A DNA stretch of 64,000 nt from Burkholderiales bacterium (GCA_016213205.1 JACRAZ010000079.1:49746-113745), one strand, 5' to 3'; counted from the first letter of the stretch, positions 20,228 to 29,623 are shown. Program-made: numbers and translations. The notes: a model not told the origin generated them from the sequence alone.

Positions 20228-21172
20228 GTGACAAGCCGCCAGCTCCTGACCCCGCCCATGGCGGGACTGCTCGAACGCATCCAGCGCGTCAAGCGCACGC
20301 CGTTCCATGCGCAGACACCCCAGCAGGCCCGCGAGGCCTACCGCAGCGCGGCCGAGGTGCTGGAGCCGCCCCGGGCGCCCCTGGCGCGGGTGGAGGACAT
20401 CGGCCTGCATGCCGCCGATGGCAGCACCTTGCCGGCCCGCCTGTACAGCGGGGCCGGCACCGCGGCGCCGCCGGTGCTGCTGTACCTGCACGGCGGCGGC
20501 TTCGTGATCGGCGGGCTGGAGACGCACGACAGCCTGTGCCGGCAGCTTGCGCTGCGCAGCGGCTGCGCGGTGGTGGCGCTGGACTACCGCCTCGCGCCCG
20601 AGCATCGGTTTCCCATCGCAGTGGACGATGCGTGGTCGGCGATGCGCTGGCTGGCCACGCATGGCTCGACCCTGGGCCTGGACGGCCAGCGACTCGCCGT
20701 GGCAGGCGACAGCGCTGGCGGCACGCTGGCCGCCACCTGCGCCATCCACGCGCGCGACATCGGCCTGCCGCTGGCCCTGCAGGTGCTGATCACCCCTGGC
20801 ACCACGGCCCATGCCGACACGGCCTCGCACAAGCTGTTTGCCAACGGCTTCTTGCTCGACGCGGCCAATGTGCAATGGTTCTTCGACCACTACATCGACC
20901 ACCACCACCGGCGCGACTGGCGCTTCGCACCGCTGGAGGCCGACGACCTGGAGGGCGTGGCGCCGGCCTGCGTGGTGCTGGCCGAGTGCGACCCGCTGGT
21001 CGACGAGGGCCTGGCGTATGCTGACCGGCTGCGCGCCGCAGGCGTGGCGGTGGACCTGGAGCTCTACCGCGGCCTGACGCACGATTTCATCAAGATGGGC
21101 CGGGTGCTGAAGGAAGCCGGCCATGCGCAAGGCGTGATCGCCGAAGCGATGAGGAGACACCTGACCCCATGA
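20228..21172 (+). CDS. HSL-family alpha/beta hydrolase (carboxylesterase)
   Basis: A 314-aa esterase of the hormone-sensitive-lipase family: oxyanion-hole HGGGFVIGG, nucleophile elbow GDSAGG, the conserved DYRLAPEH, acid in AECDPLVDEG and catalytic His in GLTHDFIKMG. No signal peptide, so it is probably cytoplasmic. The start is uncertain: GTG at 20228 (MTSRQLL) is preferred; TTG at 20198 and ATG at 20258 are alternatives. The stop overlaps the next ATG by 4 bp (ATGA), coupling it to the thioesterase-acetyltransferase fusion. Confidence 0.88.
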   Translation: MTSRQLLTPPMAGLLERIQRVKRTPFHAQTPQQAREAYRSAAEVLEPPRAPLARVEDIGLHAADGSTLPARLYSGAGTAAPPVLLYLHGGGFVIGGLETHDSLCRQLALRSGCAVVALDYRLAPEHRFPIAVDDAWSAMRWLATHGSTLGLDGQRLAVAGDSAGGTLAATCAIHARDIGLPLALQVLITPGTTAHADTASHKLFANGFLLDAANVQWFFDHYIDHHHRRDWRFAPLEADDLEGVAPACVVLAECDPLVDEGLAYADRLRAAGVAVDLELYRGLTHDFIKMGRVLKEAGHAQGVIAEAMRRHLTP

Positions 21173-22029
21173 GCCAACGTTCCGACTACCGCTTCGCCGA
21201 GCGCCTGCGCGTGCGCTGGGCCGAGGTGGACATGCAGCAGATCGTCTTCAATGGCCACTACCTGATGTACTTCGACACCGCCGTGGCCGGCTACTGGCGC
21301 GCGATGGCCTTGCCCTACCAGGACACGCTGGCCTACCTGGGCGGCGATCTGTTCGTGCGCAAGTCCACCGTCGAGTACAACGCGTCAGCACGCTACGACG
21401 ACCTGATCGACGTGGGCGTGCGCACCGCGCGCATCGGCAACTCATCCCTGGTGCTCGGTTGCGCCGTGTTCCGTGGCGACGATCTGCTGGTGGAAGGCGA
21501 GCTGGTCTACGTGTTCGCCGACCCCGCCGCGCAGACGGCCTTGCCGGTGCCGCAGGAGCTGCGGGATGTGCTGCAGGCCTTCGAGGCCGGCAAGCCCATG
21601 GTCGAGGTGCGGGTGGGCGCGTGGGACGAACTCGGCCGCGAGGCCGCTGCCATCCGCGCCAAGGTGTTCGTCGAGGAACAGAAGATCCCGGCTGAGATGG
21701 AGTGGGACGCCGCCGACGCGGTGTGCGTGCACGCGGTGGCCTACAACCGCTTCGGCCGCCCGCTGGCCACCGGCCGGCTGCTGGAGCACGTGCCCGGCGT
21801 GGCCAAGATCGGCCGCATGGCCGTGCTGGCGCCGATGCGGGGCAGCCGCGTGGGCCGGGCGGTGCTCGACGCGCTGATGCACGCCGCCCGCGAACGGGGC
21901 GATCGCGAGGCCCTGCTGCACGCGCAGACCTCGGCCGCGCCGTTCTACACCCGCGCCGGCTTCGTCACCCGTGGCCCGGTGTTCGAGGAAGCGGGCATCC
22001 CCCACGTGGAGATGGTGCGCGCGCTCTGA
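21169..22029 (+). CDS. YbgC/4HBT-type thioesterase fused to a GNAT acetyltransferase
   Basis: A 286-aa two-domain protein. Residues about 8-135 form a hotdog-fold acyl-CoA thioesterase: VRWAEVDMQQIVFNGHYLMYFD has the catalytic Asp (Asp21) of the 4-hydroxybenzoyl-CoA thioesterase family. Residues about 145-286 form a GNAT N-acetyltransferase of the ElaA-like kind (RAKVFVEEQKIPAEMEWD, then IGRMAVLAPMRGSRVGRAVLDAL as acetyl-CoA loop). The second half might hydrolyse or reuse the CoA thioester, or acetylate a partner; no substrate can be named. It is coupled to the esterase upstream, and its stop lies 1 bp from that of the convergent DUF4936 gene. Confidence 0.85.
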   Translation: MSQRSDYRFAERLRVRWAEVDMQQIVFNGHYLMYFDTAVAGYWRAMALPYQDTLAYLGGDLFVRKSTVEYNASARYDDLIDVGVRTARIGNSSLVLGCAVFRGDDLLVEGELVYVFADPAAQTALPVPQELRDVLQAFEAGKPMVEVRVGAWDELGREAAAIRAKVFVEEQKIPAEMEWDAADAVCVHAVAYNRFGRPLATGRLLEHVPGVAKIGRMAVLAPMRGSRVGRAVLDALMHAARERGDREALLHAQTSAAPFYTRAGFVTRGPVFEEAGIPHVEMVRAL

Positions 22030-22030
22030 A

Positions 22031-22321
22031 TCAGCGCAGCGGCTCGAACACCTCGGTGTGGCGCGGGCCCTGCAGCCAGCGCGACAACACGGCGGCCGCC
22101 TGCTCGATGTGGGTCTGCATCGCGTCGTCGATGCCCTGCGGCCCCGCATAGGTTTCCATCACCGTGACCACGCCGTCGCTGCTGCCGGGTCGGCGCTGCA
22201 GCTCAGCCTCCAGGGCAGGCAGTTCGGCACGCAGCCTGGCCTGGAAGTCCTGCACCGCAGCCGCCACCGCGGCCAGATCACGCTCGGCCACGCGGAAGTA
22301 GATGTAGAGCCGCCGGTTCAC
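22031..22321 (-). CDS. DUF4936-family protein
   Basis: A 96-aa protein of unknown function with RLYIYFRVAERDLAAVAAAVQ and a middle VVTVMETYAGP, fitting a small ferredoxin-like alpha/beta fold. Its start overlaps the ygfZ stop by 4 bp. The pairing with ygfZ is a recurrent arrangement in Burkholderiales, as I recall, suggesting a link to Fe-S or folate-dependent processes. No catalytic motif is visible. Confidence 0.75.
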   Translation of the reverse strand: MNRRLYIYFRVAERDLAAVAAAVQDFQARLRAELPALEAELQRRPGSSDGVVTVMETYAGPQGIDDAMQTHIEQAAAVLSRWLQGPRHTEVFEPLR

Positions 22322-23262
22322 GCCGTTTCGGCTGGCAGTGCGTAGGGCAGGGGCCCGGGCCGCAGCAGCGGGCCGTCGGCAGCCCCCAGGTGCCAGGTGC
22401 CGGTGCCCACGGCAGCCAGCTTCACCTCCACCAGCCCAGTGCTGGCGCCGCCGGGCAGGGCGCCAACATTGGCCACGCGGCCCGCGGGCTGGCCGGGGTC
22501 GTCGCTGTGGAAGACCTCCTGCCCCGGGGACAGCGCCGCGTCGCTGTCGAACACCAGCGCCCGCCGCTTCAGCGTGCCCCGGTACTGGCTGCGCGCCACC
22601 ACCTCCTGCCCGGGATAGCAGCCCTTCTGGAAGTTCACGCCGCCCACCAGCTCGAGGTTCACCATCTGCGGCACGAACTGCTCAACCGTTGCCGCCACGA
22701 TGCGCGCCACCCCACTGCGCACCTCGAGCCATTGCCAGGCCTGCGGGGCCAGTGCGGGCAGGGCAGGTGCGGCGGCCGCGGCTGGCCGGGCCAGCAGCCA
22801 GCGCTGGGCACCGGCAACATCCGGCAGCCGCACCACTTGCGCGTTAGCTTCCTCCACCACGAACGAAGCCACCTGCCAGGGCGCGGACGGTGCGGCCGCG
22901 CCCAGCCATTGGCGGGCCGCATCTCCCACCAGGCCGTACAAGGCCCAGTCGGCGGCGGCATCGTCAAGCTTGCACTTCGCCCGCAGCACGAACATCGACA
23001 GCCGCTTCAGCGTGGCCGGCAGCACATCGGCACTGCAGGCCAGCAGCAGCTCGTCGTCGGCCGGACGCCAGGCCACAAAGCTGGCCAGCAGCCGGCCCTT
23101 GGCCGAGCAGTAGCCCGCCAGGCGGGCCTGGCCCGGTGGCAGGTGCAGCATGTCCTGGGTCAGCTGGCCGTGTAGGAAGCTCGCCGCATCGGCACCACGG
23201 GCGCGGATCACGCCCCAATCGGCAAGGCGCACGGCGCCGTTCAGTTCGTGGGCTTGGCTCAT
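22318..23262 (-). CDS. ygfZ: Folate-binding Fe-S cluster maintenance protein YgfZ
   Basis: A 314-aa tetrahydrofolate-binding protein related to the GcvT fold, needed for full activity of some Fe-S enzymes, notably radical-SAM enzymes such as MiaB. The diagnostic C-terminal motif KGCYPGQEVVARSQYRGTLKRR is present, with the essential Cys. The N-terminal part has GADAASFLHGQLTQDM and YCSAKGRLLASF. The ATG at MSQAHELNG is chosen by homology; earlier in-frame starts would overlap mltG regulatory sequence. It is divergent from mltG (74 bp apart). Confidence 0.92.
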   Translation of the reverse strand: MSQAHELNGAVRLADWGVIRARGADAASFLHGQLTQDMLHLPPGQARLAGYCSAKGRLLASFVAWRPADDELLLACSADVLPATLKRLSMFVLRAKCKLDDAAADWALYGLVGDAARQWLGAAAPSAPWQVASFVVEEANAQVVRLPDVAGAQRWLLARPAAAAAPALPALAPQAWQWLEVRSGVARIVAATVEQFVPQMVNLELVGGVNFQKGCYPGQEVVARSQYRGTLKRRALVFDSDAALSPGQEVFHSDDPGQPAGRVANVGALPGGASTGLVEVKLAAVGTGTWHLGAADGPLLRPGPLPYALPAETA

Positions 23263-23336
23263 GCGGACGATTATCATCAAGCCCTCTATTTCTTGCCCGC
23301 GTGCGGCCATGCGCACCTCGCCCGCGCGTCGGCCCC

Positions 23337-24344
23337 ATGAAGCTCCTGCGCCGCCTGTTCCTGCTGCTGCTCCTGCTGGCCTGTGGCCTCGCCACCGGCA
23401 CCTGGTGGTGGCTGGACCGGCCCTTGCCGCTGGCCACGCCCAGTGTCGAGTTGTCCATCGAGACGGGCACCAACCCGCGTGAAGTGGCCCAGGCCTGGGT
23501 GCAGGCCGGCGTGCAGACACCGCCCTGGCTGCTGTACCAGTGGTTCCGATGGTCCGGCCAGGCCCGCCGCATCCGTGCCGGCAGCTATGAGCTGGAGGCG
23601 GGCATCACGCCGCGCCAGTTGCTGGCCAAGATGGTGCAGGGTGACGAGGCCTTCGAACGCGTGCGCCTGATCGAGGGCTGGACCTTCCGCCAGTTCCGCG
23701 CCGCGCTGGCCAGTGCACCGCACCTGAAGCATGCCAGCGCGCCATTGAACGACGAGCAGCTGATGAAGCTGCTGGGCCAGCCCGGCGTGGCGCCCGAGGG
23801 CCGCTTCTTCCCCGACACCTACCTCTACAGCCGCGGCGTCAGCGACATCACCGTGCTGCGCCGTGCCCACGCGGCCATGCAGCAGAGGCTGGCCGCCGTG
23901 TGGGCCGAGCGCGCCCCCAACCTGCCACTGCGCAGTGCCGACGAGGCGCTGATCCTGGCCTCCATCGTCGAGAAGGAAACCGGCCGCGGCGAAGACCGCG
24001 CCCGCATCGCCAGCGTCTTCGTGAACCGCCTGCGCATCGGCATGCCGCTGCAGACCGATCCCACGGTGATCTACGGCCTGGGCGAAGCCTTCGACGGCAA
24101 CCTGCGCAAACGCGACCTGCAGACCGACCAGCCTTTCAACACCTACCTGCGCACCGGGCTGCCGCCCACGCCGATCGCGATGCCGGGGCTCGCGGCGCTG
24201 CGCGCGGTGGTGCAGCCGGCCGAGACGCGCGCGCTGTACTTCGTGGCCCGGGGCGACGGCACCAGCGTCTTCAGCGAAGACCTCGCAGCGCACAATCGCG
24301 CGGTCAACACCTACCAGCGCCAGGGCGCTGCCAAGTCCCGATGA
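23337..24344 (+). CDS. mltG: Endolytic murein transglycosylase MltG
   Basis: Inner-membrane lytic transglycosylase (YceG) of 335 aa that cuts nascent glycan strands and sets their length. An N-terminal Arg-rich start and Leu-rich transmembrane helix ([17 protein letters not shown]) precede the YceG domain. Motifs include [18 protein letters not shown], the catalytic Glu segment [16 protein letters not shown] and [24 protein letters not shown], followed by [21 protein letters not shown]. The frame is open well upstream, but the signal anchor fixes the start at this ATG. It overlaps tmk by 4 bp; mltG-tmk-holB-pilZ-tatD is a widely conserved order. Confidence 0.95.
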   Translation: MKLLRRLFLLLLLLACGLATGTWWWLDRPLPLATPSVELSIETGTNPREVAQAWVQAGVQTPPWLLYQWFRWSGQARRIRAGSYELEAGITPRQLLAKMVQGDEAFERVRLIEGWTFRQFRAALASAPHLKHASAPLNDEQLMKLLGQPGVAPEGRFFPDTYLYSRGVSDITVLRRAHAAMQQRLAAVWAERAPNLPLRSADEALILASIVEKETGRGEDRARIASVFVNRLRIGMPLQTDPTVIYGLGEAFDGNLRKRDLQTDQPFNTYLRTGLPPTPIAMPGLAALRAVVQPAETRALYFVARGDGTSVFSEDLAAHNRAVNTYQRQGAAKSR

Positions 24345-24955
24345 GAGGACGCTTCATCACGATCGAAGGCATCGACGGCGCCGGCAAGTCCTCGCACATC
24401 GAAGCGCTGGCGCAGTGGCTTCGCACGCGGGGCCACGCGGTGGTGCTCACCCGCGAGCCCGGCGGCACGCCGCTGGCCGAATCACTGCGCGAATTGTTCC
24501 TGCACCAGGAAATGGATGCGCTCACCGAAGCGCTGCTGGTGTTCGCCGCGCGGCGCGACCACCTGCGCTGCGTGATCGAGCCCGCACTGGCCCGGGGCCA
24601 GGTGGTGGTGTGCGATCGATTCACCGACGCCACCTTCGCCTACCAGGGCGCGGGCCGCGGCTTCGACCTCGCGCTGCTCGCACAGCTCGAGCAGTGGGTG
24701 CAGCAGTCACGCCAGCCCGACCTGACCCTGTGGTTCGACCTGCCCGCCGAGGTGGCCGCACAGCGCCGCGCCGCCGCGCGTGATGCCGACCGGCTGGAAC
24801 GCGAGACCCTGGACTTCTTCGAGCGGGTGCGCGCCGGTTATGCAGCCCGTGCAGCAGCGGCGCCACAGCGCTTTGCACGCATCGACGCCGGGCTGCCGAT
24901 CGACGCGGTGTGGCAACAGGTCGCCCAGGTGCTGGCAAGCCGGGTCTGGACGTGA
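24341..24955 (+). CDS. tmk: Thymidylate kinase
   Basis: Phosphorylates dTMP to dTDP for DNA synthesis. The 204-aa protein has P-loop GIDGAGKS at residues 10-17, the [12 protein letters not shown] substrate segment with the DR motif [19 protein letters not shown], and the lid region with RDADRLERE. Start ATG overlaps the mltG stop (ATGA), and the stop overlaps the GTG of holB. Confidence 0.96.
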   Translation: MRGRFITIEGIDGAGKSSHIEALAQWLRTRGHAVVLTREPGGTPLAESLRELFLHQEMDALTEALLVFAARRDHLRCVIEPALARGQVVVCDRFTDATFAYQGAGRGFDLALLAQLEQWVQQSRQPDLTLWFDLPAEVAAQRRAAARDADRLERETLDFFERVRAGYAARAAAAPQRFARIDAGLPIDAVWQQVAQVLASRVWT

Positions 24956-26028
24956 GCAAGCCCATGAGTGCCCGCACAGCCGAGCCCATGCGCCTGGGCG
25001 CCGACGAACAGGGCCGCCCGCCGCTGCCTTGGCTGGCCGAGGCGCTGGCCGGCGCGCGGGCGCTGCAGCGTTCGCACGCGTTGCTGCTGCACGGCCCGGC
25101 AGGGGGAGGGCATCTGCAACTCGCCGGCCTGCTGGCCCAGGCCTGGCTGTGCGAAGACCCGGCGCATGCGCCATGCGGCCGCTGCGGCAGTTGCCATCTG
25201 GTGCGGGCCCGCAGCCATCCCGACCTGCTGGTGGTGGTGCCGCAGGCGGTGCGAGTGCAACTCGGCTGGCAGGGCGAGGAAGAGGGCGCCACCAAACCCG
25301 AGGCCAAGCCCAGCCGCGACATCCGTGTCGAACAGGTACGGCAAGCCATCGACTGGACGCACCAGACCAGCGGCCGCGGCCGCGGCAAGGCCTTGGTGCT
25401 GCACCCGGCCGATGCGATGAACACCGCCTCGGCCAATGCCCTGCTCAAGACACTGGAAGAGCCCCCCGCCGGCCTGCGCCTGCTGCTGACCAGCGCCGAC
25501 CCCGAACGCCTGTTGCCCACGGTGCGCAGCCGATGCCAGAAGCTGCGCCTGGCCCTGCCCGCTGCCGACCAGGCTGCCGCCTGGTTGCGCGAACAGGGCC
25601 TCGCCGAGCCGGAGCCGCTGCTGGCCCTGGCATCGGGCAGCCCGCTCGAGGCCCTGGGCTGGGCCGAGGAGGGCCTTGATGCCGCGTGGCTGGCCGACTT
25701 TCCGATTCGCGTGGCCGCAGGCGACGCCACGCCGCTGGCCGGGCGTGCCATACCGCGCGTGGTGGACCTGCTGCTGAAGCTGGTGCACGACCTGATGGCG
25801 CGCGCCGCCGGCGGCGCGCCGCGCTTCTTCACCGCCAGCCGCTGGCCGGCGCCGGCCGACATGGCCTCACTGGTGGCCTGGCAAAAGGCACTGCTGCGCA
25901 CCGCACGCCATGATGAACATCCATGGAATGCCGCGCTGCTGATCGAGTCCCTCGTGACGCAAGCCACGGCGGCGTGGGCCCCGGCGTCGGGTTCGCCGGC
26001 CAAGGCTTCAGTACACTCGGCCCGATGA
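24952..26028 (+). CDS. holB: DNA polymerase III delta-prime subunit
   Basis: Clamp-loader subunit of about 358 aa. It has the AAA+ fold with a modified P-loop ([14 protein letters not shown]), a four-Cys zinc site ([15 protein letters not shown]), the conserved DIRVEQVRQ and [22 protein letters not shown] (delta-prime SRC-type sensor region), and RSRCQKLRL. The start taken is the GTG that overlaps the tmk stop; ATG codons 12 bp or more downstream are alternatives. Its stop overlaps the pilZ start, keeping the tmk-holB-pilZ string coupled. Confidence 0.93.
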   Translation: MSKPMSARTAEPMRLGADEQGRPPLPWLAEALAGARALQRSHALLLHGPAGGGHLQLAGLLAQAWLCEDPAHAPCGRCGSCHLVRARSHPDLLVVVPQAVRVQLGWQGEEEGATKPEAKPSRDIRVEQVRQAIDWTHQTSGRGRGKALVLHPADAMNTASANALLKTLEEPPAGLRLLLTSADPERLLPTVRSRCQKLRLALPAADQAAAWLREQGLAEPEPLLALASGSPLEALGWAEEGLDAAWLADFPIRVAAGDATPLAGRAIPRVVDLLLKLVHDLMARAAGGAPRFFTASRWPAPADMASLVAWQKALLRTARHDEHPWNAALLIESLVTQATAAWAPASGSPAKASVHSAR

Positions 26029-26420
26029 GCACCCCGCCGCCCGCCCGACCAGCCGGCACCGTTGCCGCCGTGGCGCCTTCGGCGCGCCCGAGCGTGATCC
26101 AGCTCGTCTTCCGCGAGAAGGGTGCGCTCTACGCAGCCTACATCCCGCTGCTCAGCGACGGGGGGCTGTTCGTGCCCACCACGCGTGAATACCGGCTCGG
26201 CGAAGACATCTACCTGCTGCTCTCGCTGCCTGACGACCCGCAGCGCTACCCGGTGGCCGGCAAGGTGGCCTGGATCACCCCTGCCAACGCCTCGGGCGGT
26301 CGCACCCAGGGCGTGGGCGTGCGTTTCCCGGCCGACGAGAAGACCCGCCTGCTCAAGCTCAAGATCGAAGAGATCCTGGGCACCTCGATCTCCTCTTCCA
26401 AGCCGACGCAGACCGTCTGA
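26025..26420 (+). CDS. PilZ-domain protein
   Basis: A 131-aa protein with a Pro/Ala-rich first 20 residues and a PilZ domain (about 23-115): SVIQLVFREKGALYAAYIPLLSDGGLFV, then YLLLSLPDDPQRYPVAGKVAWITP and GVGVRFP. It resembles PilZ of type IV pilus biogenesis; the strict c-di-GMP RxxxR motif is not evident, as in that subgroup. Encoded between holB and tatD, the usual place of pilZ in proteobacteria. Confidence 0.9.
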   Translation: MSTPPPARPAGTVAAVAPSARPSVIQLVFREKGALYAAYIPLLSDGGLFVPTTREYRLGEDIYLLLSLPDDPQRYPVAGKVAWITPANASGGRTQGVGVRFPADEKTRLLKLKIEEILGTSISSSKPTQTV

Positions 26421-26456
26421 GCCCTTGCCGGGCGAGGCGGGCGCGCGGCCCGACTC

Positions 26457-27260
26457 ATGTTCGTCGATTCCCACTGCCACCTGAACTTTCCCGAACTGCG
26501 GGACCGGATCGACCAGATCCGCGCCGACATGGCCGCTGCCCGCGTTGACCGTGCGGTGGTGATCTGCACCACGCTGGAAGAGTTTCCCGAGGTGCAGGCG
26601 CTGGCCGCGCGCTACCCGAACTTCTGGGCCACGGCCGGGGTGCACCCGGACAACGAAGGCATCGAGGAACCCAGCCTGGAGCGGCTGCTGACGCTGGCCG
26701 CCCAGCCCCGGGTGGTGGCCATCGGCGAGACCGGGCTCGACTACTACCGCCTCAACGGCCGCAGCATCGAGCAGATGGCCTGGCAGCGCGAGCGCTTCCG
26801 CGTGCACATCCGTGCGGCCCGCGCCACGGGCCTGCCGCTGGTGATCCACACGCGCAGCGCCTCGGCCGACACGCTGGCCATCCTGCGCGAGGAGGGCGCC
26901 GGCAGCGCCAGCGGCGGCCCAGGCGGCGTGTTCCATTGCTTCACTGAATCCGCTGACGTGGCCCGCGCCGCGCTGGAGATGGGCTTCTACGTCTCGTTCT
27001 CGGGCATCCTCACCTTCCGCAATGCCGAAGACCTGCGCGAGGTGGCGCGCTTCGTGCCGCTGGACCGCTGCCTGATCGAGACCGACAGCCCCTACCTCGC
27101 GCCGGTGCCCTACCGCGGCAAGACCAACTCGCCAGCCTACGTGCCGCACGTGGCGGCGGAGATCGCGCGCATCAAGTCGCTTCCGGTCGAGGCGGTGGCC
27201 GAGGCCACCAGCCGCAACGTGGAGCACCTCTTCCGCCTGCCACCCCAGGAGGCCGCATGA
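26457..27260 (+). CDS. TatD-family metal-dependent hydrolase
   Basis: A 267-aa amidohydrolase-fold nuclease-like enzyme. Metal-binding HxH is DSHCHLNF (His6, His8). GETGLDYYR, PLVIHTRSA, FHCFTESADVARAALEMG and the closing IETDSPYLAPVPYRGKTN are all TatD/YcfH signatures. Probably a DNase or editing nuclease; the precise substrate is not fixed by sequence. It follows pilZ by 36 bp, and its stop overlaps the ankyrin gene start by 4 bp. Confidence 0.94.
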   Translation: MFVDSHCHLNFPELRDRIDQIRADMAAARVDRAVVICTTLEEFPEVQALAARYPNFWATAGVHPDNEGIEEPSLERLLTLAAQPRVVAIGETGLDYYRLNGRSIEQMAWQRERFRVHIRAARATGLPLVIHTRSASADTLAILREEGAGSASGGPGGVFHCFTESADVARAALEMGFYVSFSGILTFRNAEDLREVARFVPLDRCLIETDSPYLAPVPYRGKTNSPAYVPHVAAEIARIKSLPVEAVAEATSRNVEHLFRLPPQEAA

Positions 27261-27880
27261 AACGATGGTGGGCCTGGTGCCTGGCACTGCTGGTGACTGT
27301 GGCGCATGCCGGCGCCTACGAGGACTTCTTCAAGGCCGTGGCGATGGACGATGGGTCCACGCTGTTGACGCTGCTGGTGCGTGGCTTCGACCCGAACGCA
27401 CGGGACGAGAGCGGACAGGTTGCCCTGTTGCTCAGCCTGCGCGAGGGCTCGTTCAAGGCCGCCGAGGCCTTGATGAAATCGCCCCAGCTGCAGGTGGACC
27501 TGGCCAACCCGGCCGGCGAGACACCGCTGATGATGGCCGCGCTCAAGGGCCACGGCGACTGGGTCGAGCGGCTCGTCGAGCGGGGCGCGCAGCTGAACCG
27601 GCCCGGCTGGTCACCGCTGCATTACGCGGCCACCGGGCCGGAGCCCGCCATCGTCCGGTGGATGCTCGACCGGGGCGCCGCGATCAACGCACGCTCGCCC
27701 AATGGCACCACGCCCTTGATGATGGCCGCGCGCTATGGCAATGAGGACGCGGCCGTGCTGCTGCTGGCCCGCGGCGCCGACGCGCGATTGCGCAACGAAC
27801 GAAACCTGGGCGCCGGTGACTTTGCGCGCATGGCCGGGCGCGACAGGCTGGGCGAGCAGCTGGACGCCGCGGCGCGCTGA
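27257..27880 (+). CDS. Periplasmic ankyrin-repeat protein
   Basis: A 207-aa protein with a signal peptide (about residues 1-19, KRWWAWCLALLVTVAHAG) followed by four to five ankyrin repeats, clearest as GETPLMMAALKGHGDWVERLVERGAQL and GTTPLMMAARYGNEDAAVLLLARGADA. Such repeats bind proteins, so it is probably an exported adaptor or immunity-type factor. It is translationally coupled to tatD (ATGA overlap). Confidence 0.88.
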   Translation: MKRWWAWCLALLVTVAHAGAYEDFFKAVAMDDGSTLLTLLVRGFDPNARDESGQVALLLSLREGSFKAAEALMKSPQLQVDLANPAGETPLMMAALKGHGDWVERLVERGAQLNRPGWSPLHYAATGPEPAIVRWMLDRGAAINARSPNGTTPLMMAARYGNEDAAVLLLARGADARLRNERNLGAGDFARMAGRDRLGEQLDAAAR

Positions 27881-27985
27881 CGGGCGTGTCAGCGGGAATC
27901 TGACACGCAACTTGGACTCGGGACGACTACAGCCGCGCCGATGATGCCTCTACAGTGCCATCACGCACTTCACAGGAGATGCGCC

Positions 27986-28198
27986 ATGCCGAGCCTGACC
28001 CCGAACGCCAACCCGTTCGCCCTGTTGCTGGACCCCCAGGCCGTGCTGGCCAGCATCGAACACAGCGACAGGCTTGAACGCCTGCACCGCCGCGTTTGCC
28101 GCCCGCTGGACAAGCCGGTGCTGCCGAACGCGCCCGCGGGCACCGATGCCCGTGCGTTCGACCAAGCGGTCGACGACTCTGCCGACGACATGAACTGA
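27986..28198 (+). CDS. Conserved small protein of unknown function, 70 aa
   Basis: The protein starts MPSLTPNANPFALLLDPQ and contains ASIEHSDRLERLHRRVCRPLDKP, a compact amphipathic segment. The tail is Asp-rich. AGGAGATGCGCC gives a strong ribosome-binding site just before the ATG; an in-frame ATG 45 bp upstream has none. Similar short proteins occur in related Burkholderiales, as I recall. No function can be assigned. It converges with the MurA-like gene (21 bp between stops). Confidence 0.65.
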   Translation: MPSLTPNANPFALLLDPQAVLASIEHSDRLERLHRRVCRPLDKPVLPNAPAGTDARAFDQAVDDSADDMN

Positions 28199-28219
28199 AG
28201 CGCCACTGGCGCGGGGTCG

Positions 28220-29518
28220 TCAGTCGCTGGCGACCCATTCGACCGATGCGCCCAGTGCGTTGAGGTTCTCGACGAAGCGTGGATGCGCGCGTCGGATCGG
28301 CAGCGCATTGAGGATGGTGGAGCGCCCGTCGATGCTGGCCGCCAGCATGAACAGCGCGATCGCCACCCGGATGATGTACGGGCTCTCCACCGTGGCCGGC
28401 ACCAGCGGCTTGCCGCCGTAGATGATGAGCCGGTGCGGATCGCACAGCACTGCGTGGGCACCGAACTTGCCGAGTTCCGAACTCCAGCCCAGCGCCCCCT
28501 CGTACACCTTGTTCCAGAACATCACCGAGCCTTCGGCCCGTACGCCCAGGGCCACGAAGATCGGCAGCAGGTCCGCCGGCACATAGGGCCACGGCGCGGC
28601 CTCCACCTTCTGCAGGATGTTGGCAGTGAAGGGCGGCCGCACCTTCAGGGGCCCGTGCACCTGCGCACGGCTGAGCCCGTTGCGGTGCTCCAGTTCGACC
28701 CCGAACTTGGCAAAGGTCCGGTCCAGCAGCGGAAACTGCGCCGCGGCGCCATTGCGCACGGTCACGTCGCCTCCGGTGATCGCACTCAGCGCCAGAAACG
28801 TGGCCACCTCGTGGAAGTCGTCGACGAAGCTGTACTCGGCGCCACCCAGCGCCTGCACGCCATCGACCACCAGTTGCGAACCACCGGTGCCCGTGATCCG
28901 CGCGCCCATCAGGCCCAGAAAGGCGCAGAACTCCTGCACATGCGGTTCGCAGGCGGCATTGGTCAGGTGCGAGCGGCCACCGGCCGCCACGGCACACAGC
29001 ACGAAGTTCTCGGTGGTCGTGACCGAGGCGTACTCCAGCCAGTGGTCGGTGGCCGCGAAGCGCTGGCGCGCCTGCACGGTGACGGCACCCGGCTCCAACG
29101 ACACCGTGGCGCCAAAGGTGCGGAACACCTCGATATGCGGGTCCACCTCGCGCACACCGAGTGTGCAGCCGGTGACATCGTCTTCCAGGCGCACGCGGCC
29201 GAAGCGGTGCAGCATGGCCGGAACCAGCATGATCGATGAGCGCATGCCGGCAGGCAGACGCGCCTGGCCGGCCGTGATGGCGGCACCATGCCGCATCCGC
29301 AGCGTACCGGTGGCAAAGTCCATGTCGACTTCCGAGCCCAGCGAGCGGAAGAAGTCCAGCAGCTTGCGCACATCGGTGATGTCTGGCACACGGTGCAGCA
29401 CGATGGGTTCATCGGTCAGCAAGGTGGCGCACAGCACTGGCAGGACGGCGTTCTTGTTGGCCGAAGGGGTGACGGTGCCACGCAGTGCCTGGCCGCCGTG
29501 CACGATGAGGTTGCTCAT
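28220..29518 (-). CDS. murA: UDP-N-acetylglucosamine 1-carboxyvinyltransferase (MurA paralogue)
   Basis: A 432-aa EPSP-synthase-fold enzyme catalysing, in MurA, the first committed peptidoglycan step (enolpyruvyl transfer to UDP-GlcNAc). The active-site loop retains Cys118 (TGCTLGVREVDPHIEVF), equivalent to fosfomycin-target Cys115 of E. coli, and the SANKNAVLPVLCATLL start keeps the catalytic Lys22. Sequence around both motifs departs from the housekeeping form (usually SGAKNAALP and GGCAIGARPVDLH). In Burkholderiales the main murA usually lies near the his genes. This isolated copy, with no cell-wall neighbours, is therefore probably a second, divergent MurA or a related transferase. Confidence 0.85.
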   Translation of the reverse strand: MSNLIVHGGQALRGTVTPSANKNAVLPVLCATLLTDEPIVLHRVPDITDVRKLLDFFRSLGSEVDMDFATGTLRMRHGAAITAGQARLPAGMRSSIMLVPAMLHRFGRVRLEDDVTGCTLGVREVDPHIEVFRTFGATVSLEPGAVTVQARQRFAATDHWLEYASVTTTENFVLCAVAAGGRSHLTNAACEPHVQEFCAFLGLMGARITGTGGSQLVVDGVQALGGAEYSFVDDFHEVATFLALSAITGGDVTVRNGAAAQFPLLDRTFAKFGVELEHRNGLSRAQVHGPLKVRPPFTANILQKVEAAPWPYVPADLLPIFVALGVRAEGSVMFWNKVYEGALGWSSELGKFGAHAVLCDPHRLIIYGGKPLVPATVESPYIIRVAIALFMLAASIDGRSTILNALPIRRAHPRFVENLNALGASVEWVASD

Positions 29519-29623
29519 GTCGCGAGGAACGGGAAGATGTCGAGAGCGACATCATGCTCTGTTCTTGGACGGCAGCCGCTGGCCGAGGACGAGGCCATGC
29601 CCTGCTGGCCTCCTTGCAGACGC

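Noticed and set aside
24621..27287. Open frame of nearly 900 codons opposite tmk, holB, pilZ and tatD
   Set aside because: Lacks any recognisable domain and mirrors GC-skewed codons of the four confirmed genes.
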